A DNA stretch of 64,000 bases from Halorhodospira halochloris (GCF_002356555.2 NZ_AP017372.2:1-64000); one strand, 5' to 3'; counted from the stretch's first letter, positions 50,128 to 58,306 are shown. Notes: generated by a model from the sequence alone, not told the origin. Translations and numbers: made by a program.

Positions 50128-50754
50128 ATGAGCAAATACACTACAACAGCCAGTACTCTAGTTTTGGCAATGGCGCTAAGCGGAACTGCTTGGGCGGTTA
50201 CAGATGAAAACAACGCTAACGGCAATGACCAAGGAGGTACCCCATCATCTGTTAATACCCAAGCAGATGCTAGTGGAGCGGCAGCTAGCGAGGGGTCTAC
50301 AGCTCGAGCCGATAACAGAGAAATGACTGAATCGCATAATCATTCTGATTCATATAACCGCAGCATGAGCGATTCAAAAAATCAGCATGATGCCTCGGAT
50401 AACAGCAGCAGTGTAGCCGATTCACACAACGACAACTCTGACCACAGCAAAGACATAGCTGAGTCTTACAATACTATGCACGACTCGCATAACGAGTATG
50501 CTGACTCTTTCAATAACTTCCTGGATATTGAAGCTACTGTAGCTATGTCCGAGCTAAAAGGTACAGTAACAGGAAATACCCTGAGTCTTGGCGGAGAGAG
50601 CGATGCTGTGTTTCGGGTTAACAACTCCCTGCATGAAGGATCCGTATCTGGTAACGCAGGAATTACCCAAGTTTCACAGAATGGAGGGGTGGGTAGTCTG
50701 ATCCAGCAGAATGTAACAATGCAGGGTAACGTGAGCATCAACCCGACCAATTAG
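50128..50754 (+). CDS. Secreted Asn/Asp/Ser/His-rich protein of a Fap-like locus
   Basis: 208 residues. A Sec signal peptide ends near residue 22 (STLVLAMALSGTAWA). A low-complexity segment (about residues 60-135) repeats the pattern D-S-x-N roughly every 6 to 7 residues (DSYN, DSKN, DSHN, DSFN). The C-terminal domain contains NTLSLGG and ends GITQVSQNGGVGSLIQQNV and NVSINPTN, with the regular Asn/Gln spacing often seen in secreted fibre-forming proteins. ATG 50128 follows AAGGGG at a good distance. I do not recognise a named family; the setting suggests an extracellular or periplasmic matrix component. First gene after a sigma-54 promoter. Confidence 0.8.
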   Translation: MSKYTTTASTLVLAMALSGTAWAVTDENNANGNDQGGTPSSVNTQADASGAAASEGSTARADNREMTESHNHSDSYNRSMSDSKNQHDASDNSSSVADSHNDNSDHSKDIAESYNTMHDSHNEYADSFNNFLDIEATVAMSELKGTVTGNTLSLGGESDAVFRVNNSLHEGSVSGNAGITQVSQNGGVGSLIQQNVTMQGNVSINPTN

Positions 50755-50769
50755 AGACAGCAAGCAAAA

Positions 50770-50816
50770 GCCACCGAGCCCGGTCGAGCAGTTACGTTCG
50801 CCGGGCTGCGGTTGGC
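50770..50816 (+). terminator. Hairpin between the first two secreted-protein genes
   Basis: AGCCCGG (50777-50783) pairs with CCGGGCT (50801-50807), extended by an outer GCCA/TGGC pair, with a 17-base loop. It lies 16 bases after the first stop codon. No T-tract follows, so attenuation or mRNA stabilisation, giving more of the first product than of the downstream ones, is more likely than full termination. Confidence 0.5.
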
Positions 50817-50878
50817 AAAGATTTCTAGCGTAGCCATGATCAAAGATAATTGGTGCATTAATCTCAGGAGTATCAGTA

Positions 50879-51274
50879 ATGGAACTTCACTTTCAACCGG
50901 TACAAAAAAGGAAGGTAAAAAGATTAAAAATATTGGTATTAGGTGCTGCGATGACTGCCATGCCGATATATTCAGCTGCTGAAGCACCCTCGTTAGGTCA
51001 GCTAGGGTTTGAGGCATTGCTAGGTGATCCAGTTAATAGCGAGGAATTGGGCTATCAACGCGGACAAGCTGATACCTTTCAACTCCAAGGCAGTGCTATA
51101 TCAGAGCAGGGAGCTGTTTTAGGTAACCAAATTGAGTATAGCCCAAGCGGCTCAAACATCATTAATAGTGGGGCGCTGCACGATAACCATGGACTAACTA
51201 CAGTAATCCAGAACTCAGGACATCATGTGATCATCCAAGAAGCTACCAACATAAATGTTTCGGTAAGGCCATGA
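50879..51274 (+). CDS. Small exported protein of the Fap-like locus
   Basis: 131 residues. The N-terminus is basic then hydrophobic (KRKVKRLKILVLGAAMTAMPIYSAAEA), an export signal. The mature part has ELGYQRGQADTFQLQGSAI, then SGSNIINSGALHDNHGL and TTVIQNSGHHVIIQEATNIN, whose Asn/Gln-spaced strands resemble the C-terminus of the preceding protein. CAGGAG precedes the ATG. Its stop overlaps the ATG of the next gene (ATGA). Not assigned to a named family; probably a secreted partner or minor component of the same structure. Confidence 0.75.
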   Translation: MELHFQPVQKRKVKRLKILVLGAAMTAMPIYSAAEAPSLGQLGFEALLGDPVNSEELGYQRGQADTFQLQGSAISEQGAVLGNQIEYSPSGSNIINSGALHDNHGLTTVIQNSGHHVIIQEATNINVSVRP

Positions 51275-51403
51275 AAAAGGGGATGGGGGGGAACTATTCT
51301 CGGAGTAGCTGTCTGGCTGTCAGCAGCACATGTTGGCGCTGTCCATGGAGCCGCCGTTCCCATTCAGCAACTCGGAGGAGGCCACCAAGTTGCTGTAGAA
51401 AGC
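51271..51403 (+). pseudogene. Frameshifted 5' end (signal peptide) of the C39 peptidase gene
   Basis: ATG 51271 overlaps the stop of the upstream gene. A run of seven G (51285-51291) puts it out of frame with the peptidase. Reading six G instead gives MKKGMGG followed by TILGVAVWLSAAHVGAVHGA, a clean signal peptide that continues without a stop into the C39 domain at 51404. The frame used by the peptidase has no ATG, GTG or TTG between the preceding stop and 51404. This is either a real one-base shift (mutation or phase variation) or a sequencing error. Confidence 0.65.
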
Positions 51404-51973
51404 ATGCAGTCTCTTCGATTCCGCGGGGTCGAGAGGCAACAACTGGATTATAGCTGTGGCTCTGCAGCTGTAGCGACCCTGCTGGCATACCACTACGACT
51501 ATACGAGTAGTGAACCGGAGGTATTCAAAGGAATGATTGCCCTTGCTGATCCGGATATAGTGCAGTCTGAGGGATTCTCGATGCTGGATATGCGGCTATA
51601 TCTCGCTGAGCAAGGTTTTCGTGCGGATGGATTTAACCTTACACTTGAGCAAGTTGCTGAGCTAGAGATACCGGGAATAGTTTTAATTGACACTGGGGGA
51701 TATAAGCATTTCGTGGTTATCAAAGGAATTAAGGGAGATCTTGTGCTAGTCGGTGATCCGGCTATGGGGCTGCGCACTTACAGCGTTGAACGTTTTGCGC
51801 AAATTCGACGCGGACCATTGCTGATAATTCGTGACCGCCACGACTTAGCGCAGCTCTCCTTCAATCCTGAAAGTGCATGGTCTGTTCAGCCTCAGCCACC
51901 GTATAGAACTGCATTTGATCAGCAGTGGTTAGGGGACTTCATGTTGAATTTGCGTCAGCCGGGAGAATGGTGA
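51404..51973 (+). CDS. C39-family peptidase domain protein (FapD-like)
   Basis: 189 residues from ATG 51404. Papain-like C39 features are the nucleophile in LDYSCGSAAVATLLAYHY (Cys18), the histidine in GGYKHFVVIKGI and the aspartate in VLVGDPAMGLRTY. Free-standing, exported C39 domains act in the Fap amyloid system (FapD) and related secretion loci, cleaving or licensing the secreted substrates. Without the upstream frameshifted region this form lacks a signal peptide and would stay in the cytoplasm. Its stop overlaps the next start (TGATG), so the operon is translationally coupled. Confidence 0.8.
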   Translation: MQSLRFRGVERQQLDYSCGSAAVATLLAYHYDYTSSEPEVFKGMIALADPDIVQSEGFSMLDMRLYLAEQGFRADGFNLTLEQVAELEIPGIVLIDTGGYKHFVVIKGIKGDLVLVGDPAMGLRTYSVERFAQIRRGPLLIIRDRHDLAQLSFNPESAWSVQPQPPYRTAFDQQWLGDFMLNLRQPGEW

Positions 51974-52491
51974 TGGCCCTTCACCTTTTTGCGCGGTTGT
52001 ATTCAACAGCTGTCCTGGGGATGGGTGTGATATTGGCCTCTCCCCAACAGTTATTGGCAGCTGACAATGAATATCCTTGGGATGTCCCGTTCGGTAATAT
52101 GACGCATGTGCCTGCAACGGAATTAGCTAATTGGCGTGGCGGATGGACAGACCCGAATGGAGTTGTGGTCCGTTTCGGCTTCCATCACAGCGTGGCCCTG
52201 GACGGCGAAGCTATGAGCAGCATTCAGCTGGATATGGTTAGCTTGCCGCTCAATAGTGACCTTAGGCACATAGCAAATGATGTTGCTAACGCTTTCCGGC
52301 TAACGACCAGCGATGGTGTTGAGATGCGTATCGGCGACCGGGGTGTGGAAATGATCCTCCAAAATAGCCTTGATGGGCGGCTTATCCAGGTGCTGCAGGA
52401 TTTGGATGTCCATCTTGAAGGTGTCCCCATGATGCGATTCAACAAGCAGCTTGAAATGCTACAGAATCAGGTTATTGAGGGCTTGCACTAA
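51973..52491 (+). CDS. Exported protein of the Fap-like locus
   Basis: 172 residues from ATG 51973, eight bases after GGGAG and overlapping the preceding stop. The signal peptide is about residues 1-29 (LYSTAVLGMGVILASPQQLLAA). The mature part has ELANWRGGWTDPNGVVVRFGF, then VALDGEAMSSIQLDMV, and a C-terminal helical or strand segment (RLIQVLQDLDVHLEGVPMMRF). The N-W-R-G-G motif is reminiscent of the Y-Q-R-G segment in the second gene. I do not recognise a named family. By position it may be a chaperone or accessory factor for secretion. Confidence 0.75.
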   Translation: MALHLFARLYSTAVLGMGVILASPQQLLAADNEYPWDVPFGNMTHVPATELANWRGGWTDPNGVVVRFGFHHSVALDGEAMSSIQLDMVSLPLNSDLRHIANDVANAFRLTTSDGVEMRIGDRGVEMILQNSLDGRLIQVLQDLDVHLEGVPMMRFNKQLEMLQNQVIEGLH

Positions 52492-52719
52492 ACGTAAGTG
52501 GTCTCAGTGTAAAATACTTGATTCGGAATATTTCGGATTATAAGAGATACCGCTCAAATACTTTTTCTTAACCATACAGTTATTACCTTTAGTATGCCTT
52601 TATACAAGGAACCTTGAAAAACAACGCCGCTGGTCGAGACTGTTGGAGTTGTACGGTGCAGATTAGCCCTACAGTCACCCCATATTTTGCTAAATTCGCC
52701 TAACAAGTTGAGTTTGCGG

Positions 52720-53787
52720 CTAAAAGCTTATTGGAAGGCGCAGTGAAACACGTGCATCAGGTGCATCCTCAGTAACGCCGACCCCAACAGATAGTCCTAG
52801 GTTAGTTCTTGGCCCAATGCGGTGCGACGTTCCGATCATTAGTGACCCGACCTGGAAACGGTCAAATTCAGCTTGATCTCGATCGCGTCCCCTGGTCTTT
52901 GTGCGCATTACCATTGAATGGTCGTAACCCAAACTCAGAGAAGTTCTATCATTCAGGGCAATGCCAACACCGAAGCTTAAGCTGAGCGAGTCTCCCGGAT
53001 TGATTTTGAGGCTTTCGCCATTATGTGTTTTGACTTCTCGCTCTATGTTGTGCAAGTAGCTAAAGCTGCCATAAAGTACAGCCGGCTCTGAAGGATGTAC
53101 CCAGTTGAGAGTGGGTTGTACACTCCAAAATCCGCTTCCTGTGGGTTGCTCTGTGAAGATTGTTATATCGTCCCCCTCATCTTCGCCAATCTTCCGCCGC
53201 TCTGTTTTGACATCAAAAGGGTCAGTGCCGGTACGACTTTTGATTCTAAGTCCTCCAGTGAAAATAGTACTGCTGCTCGCGCTGGTGTTTATCTGATAGC
53301 GTAGGGAGGCCTCGATATCTCCTAGGCCGCTACCGCTGGAACTGACCGTTCCTGAGTGATCTGTCCCTTTTAACAGCTCTCGCTCGCGTATCTGTTCTTC
53401 GCGGTAAACATAAGGAATGCGCGCTTCGACTTCTAGCCTGTCGGTAAGGCCATAGCGTACGGCGGTCGCAGCAGTTATTGTTTCACGCTGGCTCTCACGA
53501 ACCGAGATAACACCAACGGCTACCGCTGGAAGTATGGTGAAACCGTCAATTGAAACATGCCTTGTCGAGGACTGCGTATAGCTTATGGAAGGATCGACAA
53601 TGAGACTGCCCCGAGGTGTAAGAATGGTGCGCTGCTGTAAACCGCCGGCGGCCTCTTGGGATGGCGGCGGTTCTGTCGTTTGGGGTGGCGCTGCTGCGGT
53701 CTCTGTTTGTGCTATTACAGGGGTACTAATCAGCAAGGCGGATAGAGAAGTGGCCATAACCGCTCTTTTTTTATAAAAGCGTCTCAT
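52720..53787 (-). CDS. Outer-membrane beta-barrel transporter-like protein (FapF/MetA-pathway type)
   Basis: 355 residues. A signal peptide (MATSLSALLISTPVIAQ) is followed by a Pro/Thr/Glu-rich linker (about residues 28-50). A barrel domain of alternating hydrophobic strands ends in a terminal aromatic residue (RVSLRLPISF). The periodic strands (RYGLTDRLEVEARIPYVY, GLGDIEASLRYQI, LSFGVGIALNDRTSLSLGYDH) resemble porin-like transporter proteins of the phenol-degradation MetA group, to which FapF-like exporters may be compared. ATG 53787 overlaps the stop of the activator gene (ATGA), so both are one transcript. It is the likely export channel of this locus. Confidence 0.75.
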   Translation of the reverse strand: MRRFYKKRAVMATSLSALLISTPVIAQTETAAAPPQTTEPPPSQEAAGGLQQRTILTPRGSLIVDPSISYTQSSTRHVSIDGFTILPAVAVGVISVRESQRETITAATAVRYGLTDRLEVEARIPYVYREEQIRERELLKGTDHSGTVSSSGSGLGDIEASLRYQINTSASSSTIFTGGLRIKSRTGTDPFDVKTERRKIGEDEGDDITIFTEQPTGSGFWSVQPTLNWVHPSEPAVLYGSFSYLHNIEREVKTHNGESLKINPGDSLSLSFGVGIALNDRTSLSLGYDHSMVMRTKTRGRDRDQAEFDRFQVGSLMIGTSHRIGPRTNLGLSVGVGVTEDAPDARVSLRLPISF

Positions 53788-55151
53788 GATCGCACCCCTA
53801 GTCGCCGCATTGTGCGATATAAGGTCACACGGGATATCCCTAGCTGGCGGGACGCGGCAGAGATGTTGTGAGAGCAATTAGCAAGTGTTCGCAGAATGAC
53901 AGCTCTTTCCCCCTGAGCGCGCGCCTCTTTGAGAGTTTCAACATTTCGCCATAAGGGATTACGAATCTCGAGGCCCAGATCCTCCGGAGTAATTATGATT
54001 CTATTGTTCATTACTACCGCACGCTCGATTCGGTTGCGCAATTCGCGGACGTTGCCGGGCCATTGGTGGCGGCGCATTGCCCCAAGAGATTGCGGGCTAA
54101 ATGCTCGTGGAGGAGTTTTGTGGAGGCGTTGGAAGCGTTCTAGAAATAAATTGGCGAGCTCAATTATGTCGTCCCCGCGCTCGCGTAAGGGGGGTATGTC
54201 CAGGCGAAGGACATTAAGGCGATAATACAGGTCTTCCCGGAAGCTTTTTGCTTCGACTGCTGCAGCTAAGTCAACGTGGGTTGCCGCAATGACTCGCACA
54301 TCCAAGGCGATGGACTCACTGCCACCGACACGGGTTACGGCCCTTTCTTCCAGAACACGGAGAAGAGACACTTGGTGCTCTAGGCTGAGTTCACCGATCT
54401 CATCAAGCAGTATTGTGCCTCCGTTAGCACGCTCTAAGTGTCCGGTGCGGCGTTGGTGGGCACCGGTAAAAGCACCCCGCTCATGGCCAAAAAGCTCGGA
54501 TTGAACAAGCTCAGTGGGTATGGCTCCGCAATTAACGGTAACAAACGGAGCATGGTAGCGTTGTGATGAATCATGTATGGCCTGAGCTGCAAGTTCCTTG
54601 CCTGAGCCGCTCTCGCCATGAATGAGCACAGTTGCCGAGTTGCGCGCAACTTTTGCTAAGCTGTTGCGCAGTTCTTTGATGATTGGGCTATCACCGAAGA
54701 TGCCCAATTGGCCTTTGTCCAGAGAACCGTCAACATAACTTCGCGCTTGGCGCCGCAAGTTTGCCATGCCAGCAGCATGCCCTAGTGTTAGAGCAAGTAG
54801 CTGTGGATCTGCAGGTATGGTATGAAAATCAAAAAAACAGCTGGAGAGCATTTCAGCCATGATGGGCGTGTGTGCTTTTGAGTTTGAATCTACCAAGGCG
54901 ATCCATTCAATCTGCTCAGTAGCTGTTAAAAGTTCATGACAAGCGTCGAAATTTATTGGGTTAACCTGCATTAGCCCAACTGAGGGGATCTCCTTAGGAG
55001 GTCTGTAATTGATGTCATCTAGGCAGTGAATTAACTCTAGATGCCACCCGGGGACTAAAGGTATTTGTGGCGGGCGGATCTTCATGCCGGGGCTGGCGTG
55101 AAAGGCGCATCGTGAGGATGCAGCGACTGGGGCTAAAATTGGCGCTCCCAT
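53784..55151 (-). CDS. Sigma-54-dependent activator, VpsR-like
   Basis: 455 residues. The N-terminal region (about 30-135, with CFFDFHTIPADPQLLALTLG and HAAGMANLRR) resembles the atypical receiver of VpsR, a biofilm regulator, and has no obvious phosphoacceptor site. The AAA+ domain has Walker A GESGSGKE (179-186), an intact GAFTGA sigma-54 loop (226-231), LLDEIGELS and REDLYYRLNVLRL. The C-terminal Fis-type helix-turn-helix is NISAASRQLGISRVTLYRTMRRL. A -24/-12 promoter precedes it at 55203-55218 and another drives the convergent operon. It probably controls both units, perhaps in response to c-di-GMP as VpsR does. Confidence 0.88.
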   Translation of the reverse strand: MGAPILAPVAASSRCAFHASPGMKIRPPQIPLVPGWHLELIHCLDDINYRPPKEIPSVGLMQVNPINFDACHELLTATEQIEWIALVDSNSKAHTPIMAEMLSSCFFDFHTIPADPQLLALTLGHAAGMANLRRQARSYVDGSLDKGQLGIFGDSPIIKELRNSLAKVARNSATVLIHGESGSGKELAAQAIHDSSQRYHAPFVTVNCGAIPTELVQSELFGHERGAFTGAHQRRTGHLERANGGTILLDEIGELSLEHQVSLLRVLEERAVTRVGGSESIALDVRVIAATHVDLAAAVEAKSFREDLYYRLNVLRLDIPPLRERGDDIIELANLFLERFQRLHKTPPRAFSPQSLGAMRRHQWPGNVRELRNRIERAVVMNNRIIITPEDLGLEIRNPLWRNVETLKEARAQGERAVILRTLANCSHNISAASRQLGISRVTLYRTMRRLGVRS

Positions 55152-55202
55152 CTTATGGACACTCCATACTGAAGATAACTTAATGAAAGTTACATAAGCT
55201 TC

Positions 55203-55218
55203 AGCATAATGCGTGCCA
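55203..55218 (-). promoter_or_regulatory. Sigma-54 (-24/-12) promoter of the activator gene
   Basis: On the minus strand TGGCACGCATTATGCT, with the -24 element TGGCACG exact, GG and GC ten bases apart, and one change in TTGC. The predicted start is near 55191, about 40 bases before the activator ATG at 55151. This suggests autoregulation or control by another enhancer-binding protein. Confidence 0.7.
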
Positions 55219-55575
55219 CATTTTTAACATTATGATAAGTATGATATTTCTGGTTCTGACGTCTAGTCGGATGGGAAAAGTGTAAAGGTTATTAACACTA
55301 TTTGTACTAGGACTGGTGGCGTGACGGAGGAGATTACAGAGCAACCGGAAAGATGCCCGAATCGTGCAAAAAGTATCTTACGGTGCCTTACTGCCGACAG
55401 CGAATCCGCCGGGTTCTGTCGCTGCAGTCTTAGGGAGGTATAGGTTGCCTCTCAGTCATACCTGACAGTTGGCCAAGATGCACCAGGAGAAGACCGAGGG
55501 GCAAGATATGGGCGATACACGGGAACACTCAACACGCGCAAAGGGCGGGTCTTGTGAACCAAATGTTGATTTTGT
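55219..55575. other. Intergenic stretch with a strong hairpin
   Basis: No gene is recognised between the activator promoter and tRNA-Phe. A stable imperfect hairpin occurs at 55395-55421 (CGACA and GAATCC pairing with GGGTTC and TGTCG). A weaker AGGTA/TACCT pair follows near 55436-55472. It could be the 3' end of an unrecognised RNA; I could not match it to a riboswitch. A 67-codon frame here runs into the tRNA and is not a gene. Confidence 0.4.
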
Positions 55576-55651
55576 TGGTGGCCGGGGACGGAATCGAACC
55601 GCCGACACGGGGATTTTCAATCCCCTGCTCTACCGACTGAGCTACCCGGCC
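55576..55651 (-). tRNA. tRNA-Phe (GAA)
   Basis: 76 bases with a complete cloverleaf on the minus strand. The acceptor is GGCCGGG/CCCGGCC, the D-loop AGCTCAGTCGGTAGAGC, the anticodon stem GGGGATTGAAAATCCCC with anticodon GAA, and the T-loop GGTTCGATTCC. The terminal CCA is encoded. Confidence 0.97.
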
Positions 55652-55702
55652 CTGAAAAGATGTGACATTTAAGCTTAAAAGTTGGCGACAGTCAACCGTT
55701 TC

Positions 55703-55921
55703 CTACTTGCGGAAGATCCAGAACAGCAGAGTCAGCACCCCACTGAGCAGCAGCATAGTAGTGATCGGAAAGTAGAAGCTAAACCCCTCCCGCTCTATTG
55801 CTATGTCACCGGGTAGTCTGCCAAGACCTAATTTTCCGATCAGTGGCCAGGCCAAGCCGATCACTACCAGGATAAGTCCAGCAATGATCAGTAGTCTTGG
55901 TATATCTCCCATCAGGATCAC
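55703..55921 (-). CDS. DUF2905 small membrane protein
   Basis: 72 residues with two predicted membrane helices (about residues 8-30 and 50-69) separated by the conserved GKLGLGRLPGDIAIEREGFSFYFPI loop, the signature of DUF2905. Function unknown. It ends close to tRNA-Phe and begins three bases after rpiA. ATG at codon 4 (MGDIPRLL) is an equally plausible start. Confidence 0.88.
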   Translation of the reverse strand: MILMGDIPRLLIIAGLILVVIGLAWPLIGKLGLGRLPGDIAIEREGFSFYFPITTMLLLSGVLTLLFWIFRK

Positions 55922-55924
55922 AAA

Positions 55925-56587
55925 CTATTCAGTTTCCACCTTGCGTACTCCGGAACTGCTGCCCAGTAGAAGCAGGTCGGCCGGGCGCAGAGCGAAAATT
56001 CCGTTGGTTACAACTCCCGGGATGTTATTGATCTCTTGTTCTAACTTCAACGGTTCAGTGATCGATAGTCCATGCACATCGAGAATGATGTTGCCATTAT
56101 CGGTGGTGAAATTTTGCCGCAGTTCAGGGCGGCCGCCTATGCGTACGAGTTCCCTAGCCACTGTACTCCGCGCCATGGGTATGACTTCAATGGGGAGTGG
56201 GAATTCGCCCAACACGTCAACAAGCTTGCTCTCATCAGCTATGCAAATGAATCGCTCTGAGGCCGAGGCTACAATCTTCTCCCGCGTTAAGGCACCACCA
56301 CCGCCTTTTATTAACTGTAGAAAGCGGTTGGATTCATCGGCACCATCAACGTACAGGTCTAGGCGGCCGGCGCTATTAAGGTCAACAACATCTATGCCAT
56401 GCTTACGCAAGCGCTGGGTGCTAGCCTCAGAACTGGAAACGGCGCCGCGGAGTTTCATGCGCATCTCGGCGAGAGCATCTATAAACTTATCCACAGTCGA
56501 GCCAGTGCCAACGCCAATAATGGTGTCTTCCTCGACGTACTTCAGAGCTGCTTCAGCCGCTAGGCGTTTGCCATCGGTTTGATTCAT
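55925..56587 (-). CDS. rpiA: Ribose-5-phosphate isomerase A
   Basis: Interconverts ribose-5-phosphate and ribulose-5-phosphate. Conserved [60 protein letters not shown] and SKLVDVLG are all present. ATG 56587 has GGAGGAG eight bases upstream and gives 220 residues; the open frame starts ten codons earlier. It is divergent from ilvA. Confidence 0.96.
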   Translation of the reverse strand: MNQTDGKRLAAEAALKYVEEDTIIGVGTGSTVDKFIDALAEMRMKLRGAVSSSEASTQRLRKHGIDVVDLNSAGRLDLYVDGADESNRFLQLIKGGGGALTREKIVASASERFICIADESKLVDVLGEFPLPIEVIPMARSTVARELVRIGGRPELRQNFTTDNGNIILDVHGLSITEPLKLEQEINNIPGVVTNGIFALRPADLLLLGSSSGVRKVETE

Positions 56588-56662
56588 TGCGCTTGCTCCT
56601 CCGCATTTTTTGTTCATCTTTCTAGCTTAGATATAGAGCTGTATCGCAAATAACGCTATCCT

Positions 56663-58243
56663 GTGCCTACTATGCAATGCCAACACAACGACCCGCAACC
56701 AGCATTCAACAACGGCGTAGGAACAGAGTCGCAGCGCAGCTATCTTGAGCGTATTCTCACTGCTTGTGTTTACGATGTTGCTATCCAGAGCCCACTCGAG
56801 CAAGCGCCGATACTCTCTGCGCGTCTTAACAATCAGTTACTGCTCAAACGCGAAGATCTTCAGCCAGTCTTTTCATTCAAGCTGCGCGGAGCTTATAACC
56901 GCATAATCAGATTATCCGCTGAGGCCCGCCAGCGCGGCGTAATCTGTGCTTCTGCGGGAAACCATGCTCAAGGTGTAGCACTCTCGGCCCAGCGCCTTGG
57001 GATTGAGGCGACGATTGTCATGCCGCGCACCACGCCGCAGATAAAGGTAGACGCAGTGCGGCGTTTTGGCGGCCAGGTAGTACTCCACGGCGATGGTTAC
57101 GATGCTGCCTCGGCTAAGGCTCAGGAGCTAATCGAGGAATACGGTCTAACCTATATTCCACCCTATGACCATCCCGACGTAATCGCCGGTCAGGGGACTG
57201 TCGGTATGGAGATCCTTCATCAGCACCCGCGCGATATCCACGCCATCTTCGTGCCAGTAGGTGGTGGCGGGCTAGCGGCCGGTATTGCGGTCTATATTAG
57301 TCAACTGCGCCCGGATATTCGCCTGATCGCGGTTGAGCCTGAGGATGCGCCGACACTGGCTAGCAGCCTCGAAGCAGATGAGCGGGTAACCCTAGATAAA
57401 GTAGGCTTATTTGCTGACGGGGTTGCGGTTCGCCAGATTGGCGAATATACCTTCCCCATACTCCGCCGCTTTATTGACGATGTGGTGCTGGTCAGCACTG
57501 ATGAGATTTGTGCAGCTATCAAGGATACCTTCGAAGAGACCCGCTCAATCCTCGAGCCAGCTGGTGCTCTTGGTGTAGCTGGTGCGAAAAAGTACGTTGA
57601 AAATACACGGATTCGCGGTGAGACCCTGGTAGTAATAAACAGTGGCGCTAACATGAACTTTTCGCGCCTATCTCATGTTGCAGAGCGTGCCGAACTCGGT
57701 GAGCAGCGCGAAGCGGTATTAGCGGTAACGATTCCCGAGCGCCCCGGGGCATTCCGACGCTTTTGTGAGACCATCGGCGAGCGCTCAATTACAGAGTTCA
57801 ACTACCGTATGGCCGACCCCGATGTGGCTCATGTTTATGCTGGTATAGCTCTCAGCCGCGGCGATGAAGAGCGGCGCGAGCTGATCCATAAGCTTGAGGC
57901 AGATGGTTACTCAGTGCTTGATCTAACTCGTGATGAGATGGCTAAGGTGCATGTCCGGCATATGGTCGGAGGGCGTGGTCACGGGGTAGCCAACGAAATA
58001 ATCTACCGTTTCGAGTTCCCTGAGCGCCCAGGGGCACTGATGCAATTCCTGGCCAACGTTGGTGGGCGATGGAACATTAGCCTGTTTCACTATCGTAACA
58101 ATGGAGCAGCTTACGGGCGCGTGCTGTGCGGTATTCAGGTACCAGAGCAAGAGCGTGAGTTGTTTCAAGAATTCATCGGCGGGCTCGACTACAATTTCGC
58201 TGAAGAGACAGAAAACCCGGCCTATAAGCTATTCCTAAGCTAA
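56663..58243 (+). CDS. ilvA: Threonine deaminase (biosynthetic, two ACT-like domains)
   Basis: PLP enzyme that converts threonine to 2-oxobutanoate, first step of isoleucine synthesis. The PLP lysine is in PVFSFKLRGAYNRI, the substrate loop is ASAGNHAQGVALSA and the glycine-rich phosphate cup is VPVGGGGLAAGIAV. Two C-terminal ACT-like regulatory domains (about residues 345-425 and 440-525) indicate feedback control by isoleucine. 526 residues as drawn from GTG 56663. ATG 56672 or a start nearer SYLERILTACVYD is possible, as no ribosome binding site decides. Confidence 0.94.
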   Translation: MPTMQCQHNDPQPAFNNGVGTESQRSYLERILTACVYDVAIQSPLEQAPILSARLNNQLLLKREDLQPVFSFKLRGAYNRIIRLSAEARQRGVICASAGNHAQGVALSAQRLGIEATIVMPRTTPQIKVDAVRRFGGQVVLHGDGYDAASAKAQELIEEYGLTYIPPYDHPDVIAGQGTVGMEILHQHPRDIHAIFVPVGGGGLAAGIAVYISQLRPDIRLIAVEPEDAPTLASSLEADERVTLDKVGLFADGVAVRQIGEYTFPILRRFIDDVVLVSTDEICAAIKDTFEETRSILEPAGALGVAGAKKYVENTRIRGETLVVINSGANMNFSRLSHVAERAELGEQREAVLAVTIPERPGAFRRFCETIGERSITEFNYRMADPDVAHVYAGIALSRGDEERRELIHKLEADGYSVLDLTRDEMAKVHVRHMVGGRGHGVANEIIYRFEFPERPGALMQFLANVGGRWNISLFHYRNNGAAYGRVLCGIQVPEQERELFQEFIGGLDYNFAEETENPAYKLFLS

Positions 58244-58306
58244 GTCAGACAAGGGCTAATTGACATCGCCGCTACTCTGTCGTCCAATTATCCACAAGGA
58301 TTGACT

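Noticed and set aside
55469-55672. 67-codon plus-strand frame
   Set aside because: Its second half is translated from the antisense of tRNA-Phe, so it cannot be a normal gene.
58288-58296. Perfect DnaA box TTATCCACA before the deacetylase gene, with another at 56487-56495 in rpiA
   Set aside because: Isolated single boxes, one of them inside a gene, without neighbouring boxes or AT-rich tract; expected by chance at this frequency.
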